A model generated the notes under the pieces. It saw only the letters and a list, made by a program, of their open reading frames with translations. It had not been told where the DNA came from and did not search any database. Shown here one piece after another: positions 16,301 to 22,717 of a DNA stretch of 37,582 nucleotides. Positions within the stretch are counted from its first letter, which is position 1. Each line of letters opens with the position of its first letter. Origin of the DNA: Vicinamibacteraceae bacterium (lineage in GTDB: Bacteria; Acidobacteriota; Vicinamibacteria; Marinacidobacterales; Marinacidobacteraceae); the NCBI GenBank assembly GCA_012271265.1, contig JAAXGQ010000110.1, forward strand, positions 1-37,582. The letters run 5' to 3'. Made by a program: the position numbers and the translations under genes.

Positions 16301-16767
16301 ACCGCCTCGGGGAGGCGCTCGGAGACTATGGGGCGACGGTGGCAACGACCCGGGCGCGGCTCGCTTCCTTCCATCGGGTGGAGAACACCTACCTCTCCAC
16401 CTTCCAGGCGCTCGGAGGATTCGGCCTCCTGCTCGGGGTGTTCGGACTGGGGGCGGTACTGGTGCGTGGGGCGGCGGAGCGCCGCCGCGAGTGGGGGCTG
16501 CTCGCCGCCGCCGGTTACCGGGGCCGCGATTTCCTGCTCCTCGGCTTCTGGGAGAACGCGCTGCTGCTCGTCTCCGGTCTCGCCGCCGGGACGCTGGCCG
16601 CGGTTCTTGCGATTCTTCCGGTCCTCGGGCAGCGCGAGCCGGGGGGCAGCCTGGCGTTCGTGGGTGGCCTGCTCCTCGCCGTGCTCGTCTCCGGTCTCGC
16701 GGCGGGCGCGGTGGCCACCCGGGCCGCCGGGGCTCGCCCGATCCTCGATTCCCTCCGCTCCGGCTAG
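13324..16767 (+). CDS. FtsX-type ABC transporter permease, large form
   Basis: A 1147-residue membrane protein. It has one N-terminal transmembrane helix (LATAVAAAVLVGALVVGDS, about 25-45), a large extracytoplasmic domain to about 515, a first FtsX core with helices near 525-548, 573-600 and 632-655, two further helices near 690-735 and one at 763-783, a second extracytoplasmic domain, and a C-terminal FtsX core with helices near 1030-1050, 1070-1100 and 1108-1133. Cytoplasmic coupling segments such as RRLREIGMLLATGWTTRRVL and RRREWGLLAAAGYRGRDF are typical. The duplicated FtsX layout fits large permeases of the LolC/MacB-related group with about ten helices. The start is GTG 13324 overlapping the ATPase stop. 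The cargo is unknown; the genomic context suggests the product of the ligase/reductase/glycosyltransferase genes. Confidence 0.9.
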   Translation: MRGTGPLFSPVGRALRHYRREHLPVALATAVAAAVLVGALVVGDSVRGSLRAAFTERLGAVDFAILPQHAFSDDPETGFPARLAAHPDFGARFAEPAPIYRLSGAVLVPGDDPEPVSVFGVDDRFFRFHGIADGETGGVASGAVRLGPGLSRYGWSAGDSLLLRIGAPAAIATASFFGEKDDASVTLRRAVEAWPDPAPGPASGSFSLFPGQGPVAAVFLPLRELRRALDEPVRPPRANALLVRALPGARGGDGESEDALTRAVRETAALDERGLSLRQGRTGEAVLESRSLVLSDRVVTGALAAAAELGRSAAPVLAYLATAIRAGDRQETPYSLVAGLPADLLPEPPAAGSDEAVLYPGAWLAEDLNLSPGDPVDLEFLLWEDAGRFRSGNVRLAAAAPVAPAGVFADPALAPDFPGVSDAERMGDWDPPFPVDLGRIRDRDEDYWEAFRALPKAFLQLEASQRLFPMREGRATSIRFAPGPEEPLVRALVGGLPPEDFGLRPAPLRREGLEAARGATDFGAYFLYFSWFLLVAAFVLLVLLYRLGIERRLREIGMLLATGWTTRRVLRTLLLEAGWVALVGVAAGALAGLGYAWAMVWSLSGVWAGAVAGTFSASGGDAAALQLFASPGSIVIGAAGGLLAALFAAWQTGRRLVRRAPRGLLAERLEDDEGPEALPGGGPVSRRLAPFTSLCLLIGTALLAAAALGVLPEAAGFFGAGSALLVASILFGWDRLRLAGARGRGGAWRLRSLAFRAAAFRPGRSLAVMALIASASFTLVAVEAFRKAPEPGRLPDGTGGFVALAETVLGLPWDPASADGREALNLPPEPSGFGIRPLRLAGEDDASCLNLYVPSRPRVLGMPRDLAEENRFPFSAHVGETPEEAENPWRLLYRERAPGAPIPVIGDQNSMTYVLKWPVGEEREFPLGEGGAGVRLRLVGALWDSVFAGELIMAEEDLLTHLPATEGYRFFLMEDTAPGGGTLLAATENAATDRLGEALGDYGATVATTRARLASFHRVENTYLSTFQALGGFGLLLGVFGLGAVLVRGAAERRREWGLLAAAGYRGRDFLLLGFWENALLLVSGLAAGTLAAVLAILPVLGQREPGGSLAFVGGLLLAVLVSGLAAGAVATRAAGARPILDSLRSG

Positions 16768-16983
16768 AGTCAAGGCATCCGGCTCGATCGGCCGCGGCGC
16801 GGGCAAGGTCGATCTGAGGGCGGCTTGACCCCAGGGAGGCGCCAACCTTCGGGCGCCTGGACTGCTCCCCCGCAACGAGTGGCGGAAAGGGCGATACGCG
16901 CCGAACTGGCAGCCGTGGGCCAGATCACCGGACAGCCGTTCCCAACGGGCCATTCCCGCCGCATCAGCCACGACAGCCTGGGG

Positions 16984-16989
16984 TAGGCT
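16984..16989 (+). promoter_or_regulatory. Candidate leaderless -10 box for AAA ATPase
   Basis: TAGGCT lies 6 nt before the GTG start at 16996, and there is no Shine-Dalgarno sequence. Transcription would begin at or next to the start codon. It is part of the leaderless pattern described in the findings. Confidence 0.45.
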
Positions 16990-16995
16990 CCGACC

Positions 16996-18141
16996 GTGGG
17001 TCGCGTGTCCGAACGGGAAAACCCCTTTCAGCCGGGCGCGGGCGCCCGGCCGCCGGTCCTCGCGGGGCGAGACGCCGAGCTGGCGCTGGCGGAGGGGCTG
17101 CTGGGATCTCTGGAGAGGGGCCGCCGACCCTCCGAAGGACTGCTCCTGTTCGGGCCCCGCGGCAACGGCAAGACGAGCCTGCTCGCACAGATCGCCGAGG
17201 ACGCCCGGGGCCGCGGGATGCGCGCCGATGAGCTGCCCGCTTCAGCCCTCCGGAATCCTGACGACCTGCGACAACACCTGCAGGAGGCTGCCGGTCTCGT
17301 CCGGACGCGACTCTCCGGCGCTCAGCTCGGCGGATTCGGTCTTTCTGCGGATCGGGCGCCGCCCGTCAGGAACGTCACCCACCTGGTCGCGCGCTGGATC
17401 AGGGCGCACGACACCCCGCTCGTCATCCTGCTCGATGAGATTCACGCGGTCGCGCCCGATGCCGGCCGCATGTTCTTCGAGGCGGTGCAGGAGGCCACGA
17501 AGAGTTCTCTCCCGTTCGTTCTGCTAGCGGCCGGAACGCCGGATGCGCCCCGCCGCATCCGGCGCGCGGGAACGTTCACCGAGAGGATGTTCGAGCACGT
17601 CCCGTTGGGGCGGCTGGAACGGCACGACACCATCCGCGCGCTCCGTCTGCCGGCCAGCGATTCCGGACTGCCGCTCGCCGGCGATGCCGGCACCCTGCTC
17701 GCCGACGAGTCCCAGGATTATCCGTACTTCATCCAGTTGCTCGGCAGCGCCGCCTGGAGGGCTGCCGACGAAGCGGGCGCCCGAGACATCACCGTGCAGT
17801 CCGCCCGGCGCGGAATCGCTTCCGCCCGCGCTCGCATCGAGCGTTTCTACGCCGAACGCCTGCGGGAGGCGCGGGAACGGGGCGTCGAGGAAGTGCTGAT
17901 CCCGCTGGCAGGCCGAATTCGCGAACGCGGCGGTCAAATCAGGGAGCTGGATCTGCGCCCCCTGCTGAAGGCGCTCGTTGCTCGCGCGAATTTGCCCGGC
18001 GGTGAAGTCCGTTTGCTCCAGACGCTGACGGATCTCGGCGTGCTGTGGTCGGGCGCCCGCGGCGCCTGGGAAATGGGGATCCCCAGTTTCGCCGATTACC
18101 TGTTGGCCCTCCCCGGAGCCGACGGGCTGCTTCACGACTGA
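16996..18141 (+). CDS. AAA ATPase of ORC/Cdc6-like architecture
   Basis: A 381-residue ATP-binding protein. The N-terminus has PFQPGAGARPPVLAGRDAEL, then Walker A GPRGNGKTS (53-61) and Walker B LVILLDEIH (142-150, with D147 and E148). A Thr-Phe-Thr-Glu-Arg segment and the RLERHDTIRALRLPA region follow, with a C-terminal helical part that may be winged-helix (EMGIPSFADYLL). This layout fits STAND/ORC-like ATPases used as regulators or in mobile-element and defence contexts. No effector domain is fused. A second protein with the same N-terminal pattern begins at 37408. Start GTG 16996 is supported by TAGGCT 6 nt upstream; GTG 17005 is an alternative. Its partner and role are unknown. Confidence 0.8.
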   Translation: MGRVSERENPFQPGAGARPPVLAGRDAELALAEGLLGSLERGRRPSEGLLLFGPRGNGKTSLLAQIAEDARGRGMRADELPASALRNPDDLRQHLQEAAGLVRTRLSGAQLGGFGLSADRAPPVRNVTHLVARWIRAHDTPLVILLDEIHAVAPDAGRMFFEAVQEATKSSLPFVLLAAGTPDAPRRIRRAGTFTERMFEHVPLGRLERHDTIRALRLPASDSGLPLAGDAGTLLADESQDYPYFIQLLGSAAWRAADEAGARDITVQSARRGIASARARIERFYAERLREARERGVEEVLIPLAGRIRERGGQIRELDLRPLLKALVARANLPGGEVRLLQTLTDLGVLWSGARGAWEMGIPSFADYLLALPGADGLLHD

Positions 18142-18230
18142 TACCGCGGCCTCCCGCCAGGCCCGCGCCGCCGCCCCGGATGCCGAGCGTCACCGGACCA
18201 GCCGGGCGTCGCGGGGGGCGGTATGGTCGA

Positions 18231-19454
18231 TCAATTGCGGCTCCGCCCCGCCGCGCCGCCCCCGGCCCACCGGAGGGCCGCGAGGGTCAGCGCTCCGAAC
18301 CCGGCGAAGGCCCCGATCAGGGGAACCATGGTCCCGTCGAAGCCCTGCCCGACGAAGCCGCCCAGCGGGACCGCGATCAGGGTGGAAAGCGCCGCCACCA
18401 CCGCCGCGCCCACCCCGGCGATGTGGCCGAGCGGCGCCATGGCAAGGGCGTTGAGGTTCCCGAAGAGCAGCCCGATCGCGAAAAACACCACGATCAGCCA
18501 GCCGAGGAAGAGCCCGAACGGAGGAAGGCCGTCGAAGGGAATCGCCAGCGGCAGGGCGGCCGCCGAGGTGAGAGTGACGGAAATCGCCGCCACCCGGGAC
18601 AGCCGCCTCATCCCGTGCCGCATCACGAGCCGTCCATTTGCGAGGCTGGCGCCTCCGAGGGCCAGCGCGAGCACCCCGAACCAGAAAGGAAACATCGCCC
18701 CGGTGCGGTAGGCCTCCTGGAAGATCTGCTGCGCCGAGCTCAGGTAGGCCACGAACGGCGCATAGACACAGCCGGCAGCCACGGTGTGTCCGATCGCCGA
18801 CCGGGTCCGCAACACCTCGCGAACGGCCTTTCCGAACTCTCTCGGGGACAGCGGCCGCCGGCGCGAGGCGGGCAGGGTTTCCGGCTGGCGCAGGAGGAAC
18901 CAGCCGAGGGCGATCAGGGCCATCGCGAAGAAGACCGCGAAGATCGCCCGCCAGCTTCCGAGGCGGAGGATCCCCTGGCCGAGGGCCGGGGCCACCGCCG
19001 GAACCAGGATGAACACCGTCATCACGAACGACATGAGCCGGGCCATCGCGCGCCCGCGGTACTGGTCCCGCACCAGCGCCAGGGTGACGACCCGGGGCCC
19101 GGCCGCCCCGATGCCCTGCAGGAAGCGGCCCGCGATCATCCCGGAGAAGCTCAGCGCAAAGGTGCTCACCAGGCAGCCGGCCATGAACACCAGCAAACCG
19201 GCGCCGATGGAGGGTTTCCGTCCGATCCCGTCGGAGAGGGGCCCGAAGAGCAGCTGGCCGGCGCCGAGCCCGAGGAAGAGCGAGGTCACGACGAACTGCA
19301 CATCGTTCGCCCGCACCACCCCGAGGTCCCGCCCGATGGCGGGAAGCGCCGGCAGCATCGCGTCCGTCGAAAGCGCCACGAGCGACATGAGGAGCGCCAC
19401 CAGCGGCACGAACTCCCCCGACCGCAGAGCCCCCTTCATCCGCGTCCGGCTCAT
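18231..19454 (-). CDS. MFS drug exporter, Bcr/CflA type
   Basis: A 407-residue major facilitator with about 12 predicted helices. Helix 1 has the Bcr/CflA signature around STDAMLPALPAIGRDLG, and the loop between helices 2 and 3 has motif A, GPLSDGIGRK. The motif C-like region is in PAVAPALGQGILRLGSWR. Family members export chloramphenicol, bicyclomycin and other drugs by proton antiport, DHA1 group. The ATG at 19454 has GGTGG close upstream; ATG 19439 is possible. It is convergent with the AAA ATPase and divergent from the methyltransferase gene. The substrate cannot be told from the sequence. Confidence 0.9.
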   Translation of the reverse strand: MSRTRMKGALRSGEFVPLVALLMSLVALSTDAMLPALPAIGRDLGVVRANDVQFVVTSLFLGLGAGQLLFGPLSDGIGRKPSIGAGLLVFMAGCLVSTFALSFSGMIAGRFLQGIGAAGPRVVTLALVRDQYRGRAMARLMSFVMTVFILVPAVAPALGQGILRLGSWRAIFAVFFAMALIALGWFLLRQPETLPASRRRPLSPREFGKAVREVLRTRSAIGHTVAAGCVYAPFVAYLSSAQQIFQEAYRTGAMFPFWFGVLALALGGASLANGRLVMRHGMRRLSRVAAISVTLTSAAALPLAIPFDGLPPFGLFLGWLIVVFFAIGLLFGNLNALAMAPLGHIAGVGAAVVAALSTLIAVPLGGFVGQGFDGTMVPLIGAFAGFGALTLAALRWAGGGAAGRSRN

Positions 19455-19524
19455 GATCCACCAGCCGGCACGATCGTCCCCCCGCCCGCCCGCGGTTCGC
19501 CGCAGCACGACGTATGGACGTCCG

Positions 19525-19530
19525 TACACT
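19525..19530 (+). promoter_or_regulatory. Candidate leaderless -10 box for methyltransferase
   Basis: TACACT lies 7 nt before an in-frame GTG at 19538. The upstream ATG at 19514 has no such box and no Shine-Dalgarno sequence. The box therefore favours the GTG as the true start. Confidence 0.45.
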
Positions 19531-19537
19531 TGCGACC

Positions 19538-20722
19538 GTGCGTGAAGTCGCGGAACGCCGACCCCCGGGCCAGGTTCGCGATGCCGTCCTCCAGGTGCTC
19601 GGAGATGCAGTGGGACCTCTTCATGTCACGGAAATCTGGAAGCGGGTCAGCGCCCTCACCGGTCCGGTAGCCCGCTCGTCGGTGCAGTCCTGCCTGTCCC
19701 TCAACACGCCGGATGTGTTCAGGCGGGATGGACGAGGGCTCTATCGGAGGGTGGCGAAAGACCGTCTCCTCCGGTTCCGGCCGCCGGAAGACACCCGCCG
19801 CGATCCCTTCCGACATGGACGCGCCACCCTCTTCCACGCCGAGGCGCTTCAATGGCTTGAGGAACGCGAGCCCCGCAGCATTCAGGCGGTTGTGACCGAC
19901 CCGCCGTACGGGCTCCACGAGTACAGCGCGGCGCAGCAAAAGAAGCTCCGGAGCGGCCGCGGCGGGGTCTGGCGCATCCCTCCGTCCTTCGATGGTCACC
20001 AGCGGTCCCCGGTGCCCCGGTTCACCACCCTCAACCGCGGCCAGCTCGCGCAGATTGACACATTCTTCCACGAGTGGGGGCGTCGCCTCCGGCCGTGCCT
20101 CGTTCCGGGCGCCCACGTGTTCCTCGCCTCCTCCCCGCTCCTCTCGTACATCGTTGCCGGAGCTCTTGCCCGCACGGGGCTGGAGCGGCGCGGGGAAATC
20201 ATCCGGCTCACTTCGACCCTGCGAGGCGGCGATCGCCCAAAAGGGGCGCACCGGGAGTTCCCCGAAGTAAGCGTGATGCCGCGGTCCATGTGGGAACCGT
20301 GGCTGCTCTTTCGGGAGCCGCTCGAGGGTCGCGTTCAGGACAACCTGCGCACGTGGCGCACGGGCGGCCTGCGCCGCCCCAGCGCGCCGAAACCATTCGG
20401 AGACGTCATTGTTTCGGCCCCGACCCGCGCCGCAGAGCGCGCCCTGGCTCCGCACCCTAGCCTGAAGCCGCAGGCCTTCCTGCGTCAGGTCGTCCGCGCA
20501 TCGTTGCCTCTCGGTGAGGGCACCGTGCTCGATCCCTTCGCCGGGTCCGGTTCCACGCTCGCGGCAGCCGAGGTGGTGGGCTACCAGAGCATCGGTCTGG
20601 AGAACGATCCCGAGTACTTCACGATGGCCTGCGACGCGATCCCCCGTCTGACCGGGGTTGCCGCGCCCTCGCCTCGAAGCCTTCTTCGGATGCCGTCCCC
20701 CGATGCTTCGGGCTCACGATAG
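19538..20722 (+). CDS. Beta-class DNA adenine methyltransferase with N-terminal HARE-HTH-like domain
   Basis: A 394-residue protein if started at GTG 19538 (402 from ATG 19514). The N-terminal 70 residues form a winged-helix-like domain (RDAVLQVLGDAVGPLHVTEI then NTPDVFRRDGRGLYRR) of the HARE-HTH kind. Catalytic motif IV is TDPPYGLHEYS (about 121-124) and the SAM-binding motif I is VLDPFAGSGSTLAAAE (about 332-340). The order IV before I marks the beta class, and DPPY favours N6-adenine methylation. The sequence between them (about 145-320) would hold the target-recognition region. The gene ends in a 9-bp overlap with the convergent nuclease gene, so the two probably form a type II-like restriction-modification unit. 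The recognition sequence is unknown. Confidence 0.87.
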   Translation: MREVAERRPPGQVRDAVLQVLGDAVGPLHVTEIWKRVSALTGPVARSSVQSCLSLNTPDVFRRDGRGLYRRVAKDRLLRFRPPEDTRRDPFRHGRATLFHAEALQWLEEREPRSIQAVVTDPPYGLHEYSAAQQKKLRSGRGGVWRIPPSFDGHQRSPVPRFTTLNRGQLAQIDTFFHEWGRRLRPCLVPGAHVFLASSPLLSYIVAGALARTGLERRGEIIRLTSTLRGGDRPKGAHREFPEVSVMPRSMWEPWLLFREPLEGRVQDNLRTWRTGGLRRPSAPKPFGDVIVSAPTRAAERALAPHPSLKPQAFLRQVVRASLPLGEGTVLDPFAGSGSTLAAAEVVGYQSIGLENDPEYFTMACDAIPRLTGVAAPSPRSLLRMPSPDASGSR

Positions 20723-21340
20723 TTCGCGGTCATCACGGTAAACCCAAGCCTCGCGCAGCTTGCGGAGACCATCCTGGTGGAGCGTGGCGGTCCGGGTCCC
20801 CAGCTCTCCCCTCGGGTTCTTTCGGAAGTCCTTGACTTCCACGCGCGCCAGATACACCTCGGTGAACGCCAGGGGGCGGCGGGCGCTGGCGGGTTCCGTC
20901 TTCGAATCGCTGCGATAAACGAAAACGCACATCCACTGTGCTCTCGCCCCATGGGTATCCACGGCGCCTCCCCGTTTCCGGGTGCACTTGACTTCGACTC
21001 CCTCTCTCCCCGCCTGGATCGCGTTGCCCGGGTACATCCCGTCCACCAGGAGATCAGGGTGACCGTTGAAGTAGGTGTTCTCTGTCAGCGAGCGCGAATG
21101 CCGCGCCAGGCTGCCTGTCAGCATGTCGGACAGAATGCCGGACAGGATCGCAGGTCGCAGCATGGTCTCGAACCGCTTCAGGCTGCGGGCGACGAGGTGG
21201 CTATCCACGTCGTAAAGGAAGTCGTAAACGTCCTGCATCGCCATCTGGAAGTCCTGGATGCGAAGCGAATAGGGAAGCGGCAGCTCGCGGTTGAGCGCGT
21301 CCAAATCCACGACGCTGCGGCGGACCGGAATGAGGTTCAT
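20714..21340 (-). CDS. Putative restriction endonuclease (PD-(D/E)XK fold)
   Basis: A 208-residue protein. The core shows HPDLLVDG (Asp96) followed 20 residues later by GVEVKCTRK (Glu116, Lys118), the PD-(D/E)XK arrangement seen in many restriction enzymes. The N-terminal part is mainly helical (LYDVDSHLVARSLKRFETML). The gene converges on the methyltransferase gene and overlaps its end by 9 bp. Tail-to-tail, overlapping layout with a methyltransferase supports a restriction role. I do not recognise a named family, so the specificity is unknown. The start ATG 21340 has no clear Shine-Dalgarno sequence or -10 box nearby. Confidence 0.7.
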   Translation of the reverse strand: MNLIPVRRSVVDLDALNRELPLPYSLRIQDFQMAMQDVYDFLYDVDSHLVARSLKRFETMLRPAILSGILSDMLTGSLARHSRSLTENTYFNGHPDLLVDGMYPGNAIQAGREGVEVKCTRKRGGAVDTHGARAQWMCVFVYRSDSKTEPASARRPLAFTEVYLARVEVKDFRKNPRGELGTRTATLHQDGLRKLREAWVYRDDRELS

Positions 21341-21363
21341 CGCCCGTTGGAAGGAGGCTCGCC

Positions 21364-21639
21364 ATGGAAAAGTGGCTGGTCCTCGGATGCCCGGCCGCCG
21401 CAGACGTCCACTTCCTCGCCGGCACGTTCGAGGCGTCCGGCTCGATTGGCGCCGGCGTGGGCAAGTTCAACCCGGGGGCGGCGTACTCCCGAGGGAAGGC
21501 GCTGACGTTCGATCACTCGCCGGCTCGCTGGCGGGGGGCTACCGGAGGGCGGCGTCGGTCTTCGGGCCCAGCGCGAACACCGCGCCGTCCTGGGCGCCGA
21601 ACACGACGGAGGAACCGGTCACGGCCGGGGAACCCATGA
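21364..21639 (+). CDS. Small ORF with degenerate LAGLIDADG-like motif, possibly a remnant
   Basis: A 91-residue reading frame with a strong ribosome-binding site (GGAGG about 7 nt before the ATG). Codons use G/C at the third position in the first 55 or so residues, as in real genes here. The last part runs antisense over the end of the PQQ-like gene and becomes low-complexity (Arg/Pro-rich). Residues 17-28 read FLAGTFEASGSI, which resembles the LAGLIDADG motif of homing enzymes, but the key acidic residue is Ser. It is divergent from the nuclease gene by 23 nt. It may be a truncated homing-type or regulator gene, or chance. Low confidence. Confidence 0.35.
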   Translation: MEKWLVLGCPAAADVHFLAGTFEASGSIGAGVGKFNPGAAYSRGKALTFDHSPARWRGATGGRRRSSGPARTPRRPGRRTRRRNRSRPGNP

Positions 21640-22717
21640 TGGGCGCGCCGGCGTGGAACTCCCCGCGCTGCTCTCCGGTCCCGAGATCCAGCACGTAGAG
21701 GCGGCCGTCCGCGTTCCCGGCGTAGACCAGCCCGCCGGCGATGGCCGGCGAGGCGTCGAAGCGGGCGCGGGCGCGGAACGTCCACCGCGCTTCGCCGGTC
21801 GCGCGATCGAGCGCGTGCACCAGTTTGTCCCTCCCCGCCACGATGACCGTGTCCCCGGAAACTGCGGCCGAGGCGTAGAAGGGGAAGTGCCGCTCGGGAT
21901 GCTCATAGCGCCACCGCAGCGCCCCGGCCGCGATGTCCACCGCGAGCACCTCGTTGTTGAAGGTGCCGTAGTGGAGCACTCCGGCCACGATGGCCGGTGA
22001 TGCTGCGGTGTAGGCGCCGGAATCGAAGCGCGCGGCCTCGACGCCATCGTGAATCCGAACCCCGCGCAGGATGGCGTCGCAGCCGGTGATCCACGCGAGT
22101 CCCTCGTGAAGGCTCGCCGTCGCATGCACCGGGCCCTCGGTCTGCAGCTTCCAGCGCAGCGCTCCGCTCTTCCGGTCCAACCCGTAGAAGTGCTCGTCGT
22201 AGCTGCCCACGAGTACCAGGTCCCCGACGACCACCGGGGACGCCTTGATCTCGGCGCCGGTGTCGAACGTCCACAGCGGCGTGCCGCCGGCGGCATCCAC
22301 GGCATGCAGCGTCCCGAGCAGGTCGCCGACGAACACCGCGCCGTCCGCCACCGCCGGGGAGGATTCCCCGAACAGGTCGTCCTCGAATCCGTCGGCCTCG
22401 ATCGCGGCAGCCCCCGGCTGGTAGCGCCAGGTTTCCGCGCCGTCGGAAAGCGCCAGCTTCACGAGTACCCCGGGGAGCGAGGTGGCGTAGACGAAGCCGT
22501 CCACCACCGCCGGGGAGGACTCCACCGAGAACCCGAGCGGCACGCTCCACCGAAGCTCGAGGTCGGGGCCGGGGCCGGCCGCCACGGTCCCGGTGAGGGC
22601 CGGGTCCCTCCGGAACTGGGGCCAGTCCGACTCCTCCGCCCCCACGAGGGGCGCGGTGAGAGACGCTGCGGCCAGGAGAAGCGTCCCGATGCGTCTCTCG
22701 CTGCGTGTCACGCGCAT
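21539..22717 (-). CDS. Secreted PQQ-like beta-propeller protein (I)
   Basis: A 392-residue protein with a signal peptide (RIGTLLLAAASLTAPLVGA) and a propeller made of repeated WD/PQQ-like blades. Examples are LHAVDAAGGTPLWTFDTG, FYGLDRKSGALRWKLQTE, VLAVDIAAGALRWRYEHP and VHALDRATGEARWTFRAR. The mature N-terminus has DWPQFRRDPALTG, common in such exported propellers. It resembles BamB-like or quinoprotein scaffolds; no catalytic residues can be assigned. ATG 22717 has GGAGGAG about 11 nt upstream and overlaps the alcohol dehydrogenase stop; GTG 22711 with a 4-nt overlap is the alternative. It is translated after the dehydrogenase in a likely operon, so it may bind the same partner. Confidence 0.85.
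   Translation of the reverse strand: MRVTRSERRIGTLLLAAASLTAPLVGAEESDWPQFRRDPALTGTVAAGPGPDLELRWSVPLGFSVESSPAVVDGFVYATSLPGVLVKLALSDGAETWRYQPGAAAIEADGFEDDLFGESSPAVADGAVFVGDLLGTLHAVDAAGGTPLWTFDTGAEIKASPVVVGDLVLVGSYDEHFYGLDRKSGALRWKLQTEGPVHATASLHEGLAWITGCDAILRGVRIHDGVEAARFDSGAYTAASPAIVAGVLHYGTFNNEVLAVDIAAGALRWRYEHPERHFPFYASAAVSGDTVIVAGRDKLVHALDRATGEARWTFRARARFDASPAIAGGLVYAGNADGRLYVLDLGTGEQRGEFHAGAPIMGSPAVTGSSVVFGAQDGAVFALGPKTDAALR

Noticed and set aside
16837-16858. Hairpin AGGCGCC/GGCGCCT after the ABC permease as a terminator
   Set aside because: No T-run follows and the stem is only 7 bp; the motif is not part of the repeat family. It remains at best a weak RNA structure.
13030-16971. A 1313-codon open frame on the minus strand
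   Set aside because: It is the antisense shadow of the FtsX-type permease and the ATPase, rich in Arg/Pro/Gly with no domain. GC-rich codon bias keeps such frames open.
18141-18224. Inverted pair ATACCGC (18141) and GCGGTAT (18218) between convergent genes as a bidirectional terminator
   Set aside because: The loop is about 70 nt and no T-run is present, so chance is a better explanation.
18190-19461. Second minus-strand frame over the MFS transporter
   Set aside because: The sequence has no hydrophobic helices. The frame at 18231-19454 has the MFS motifs and 12 helices.
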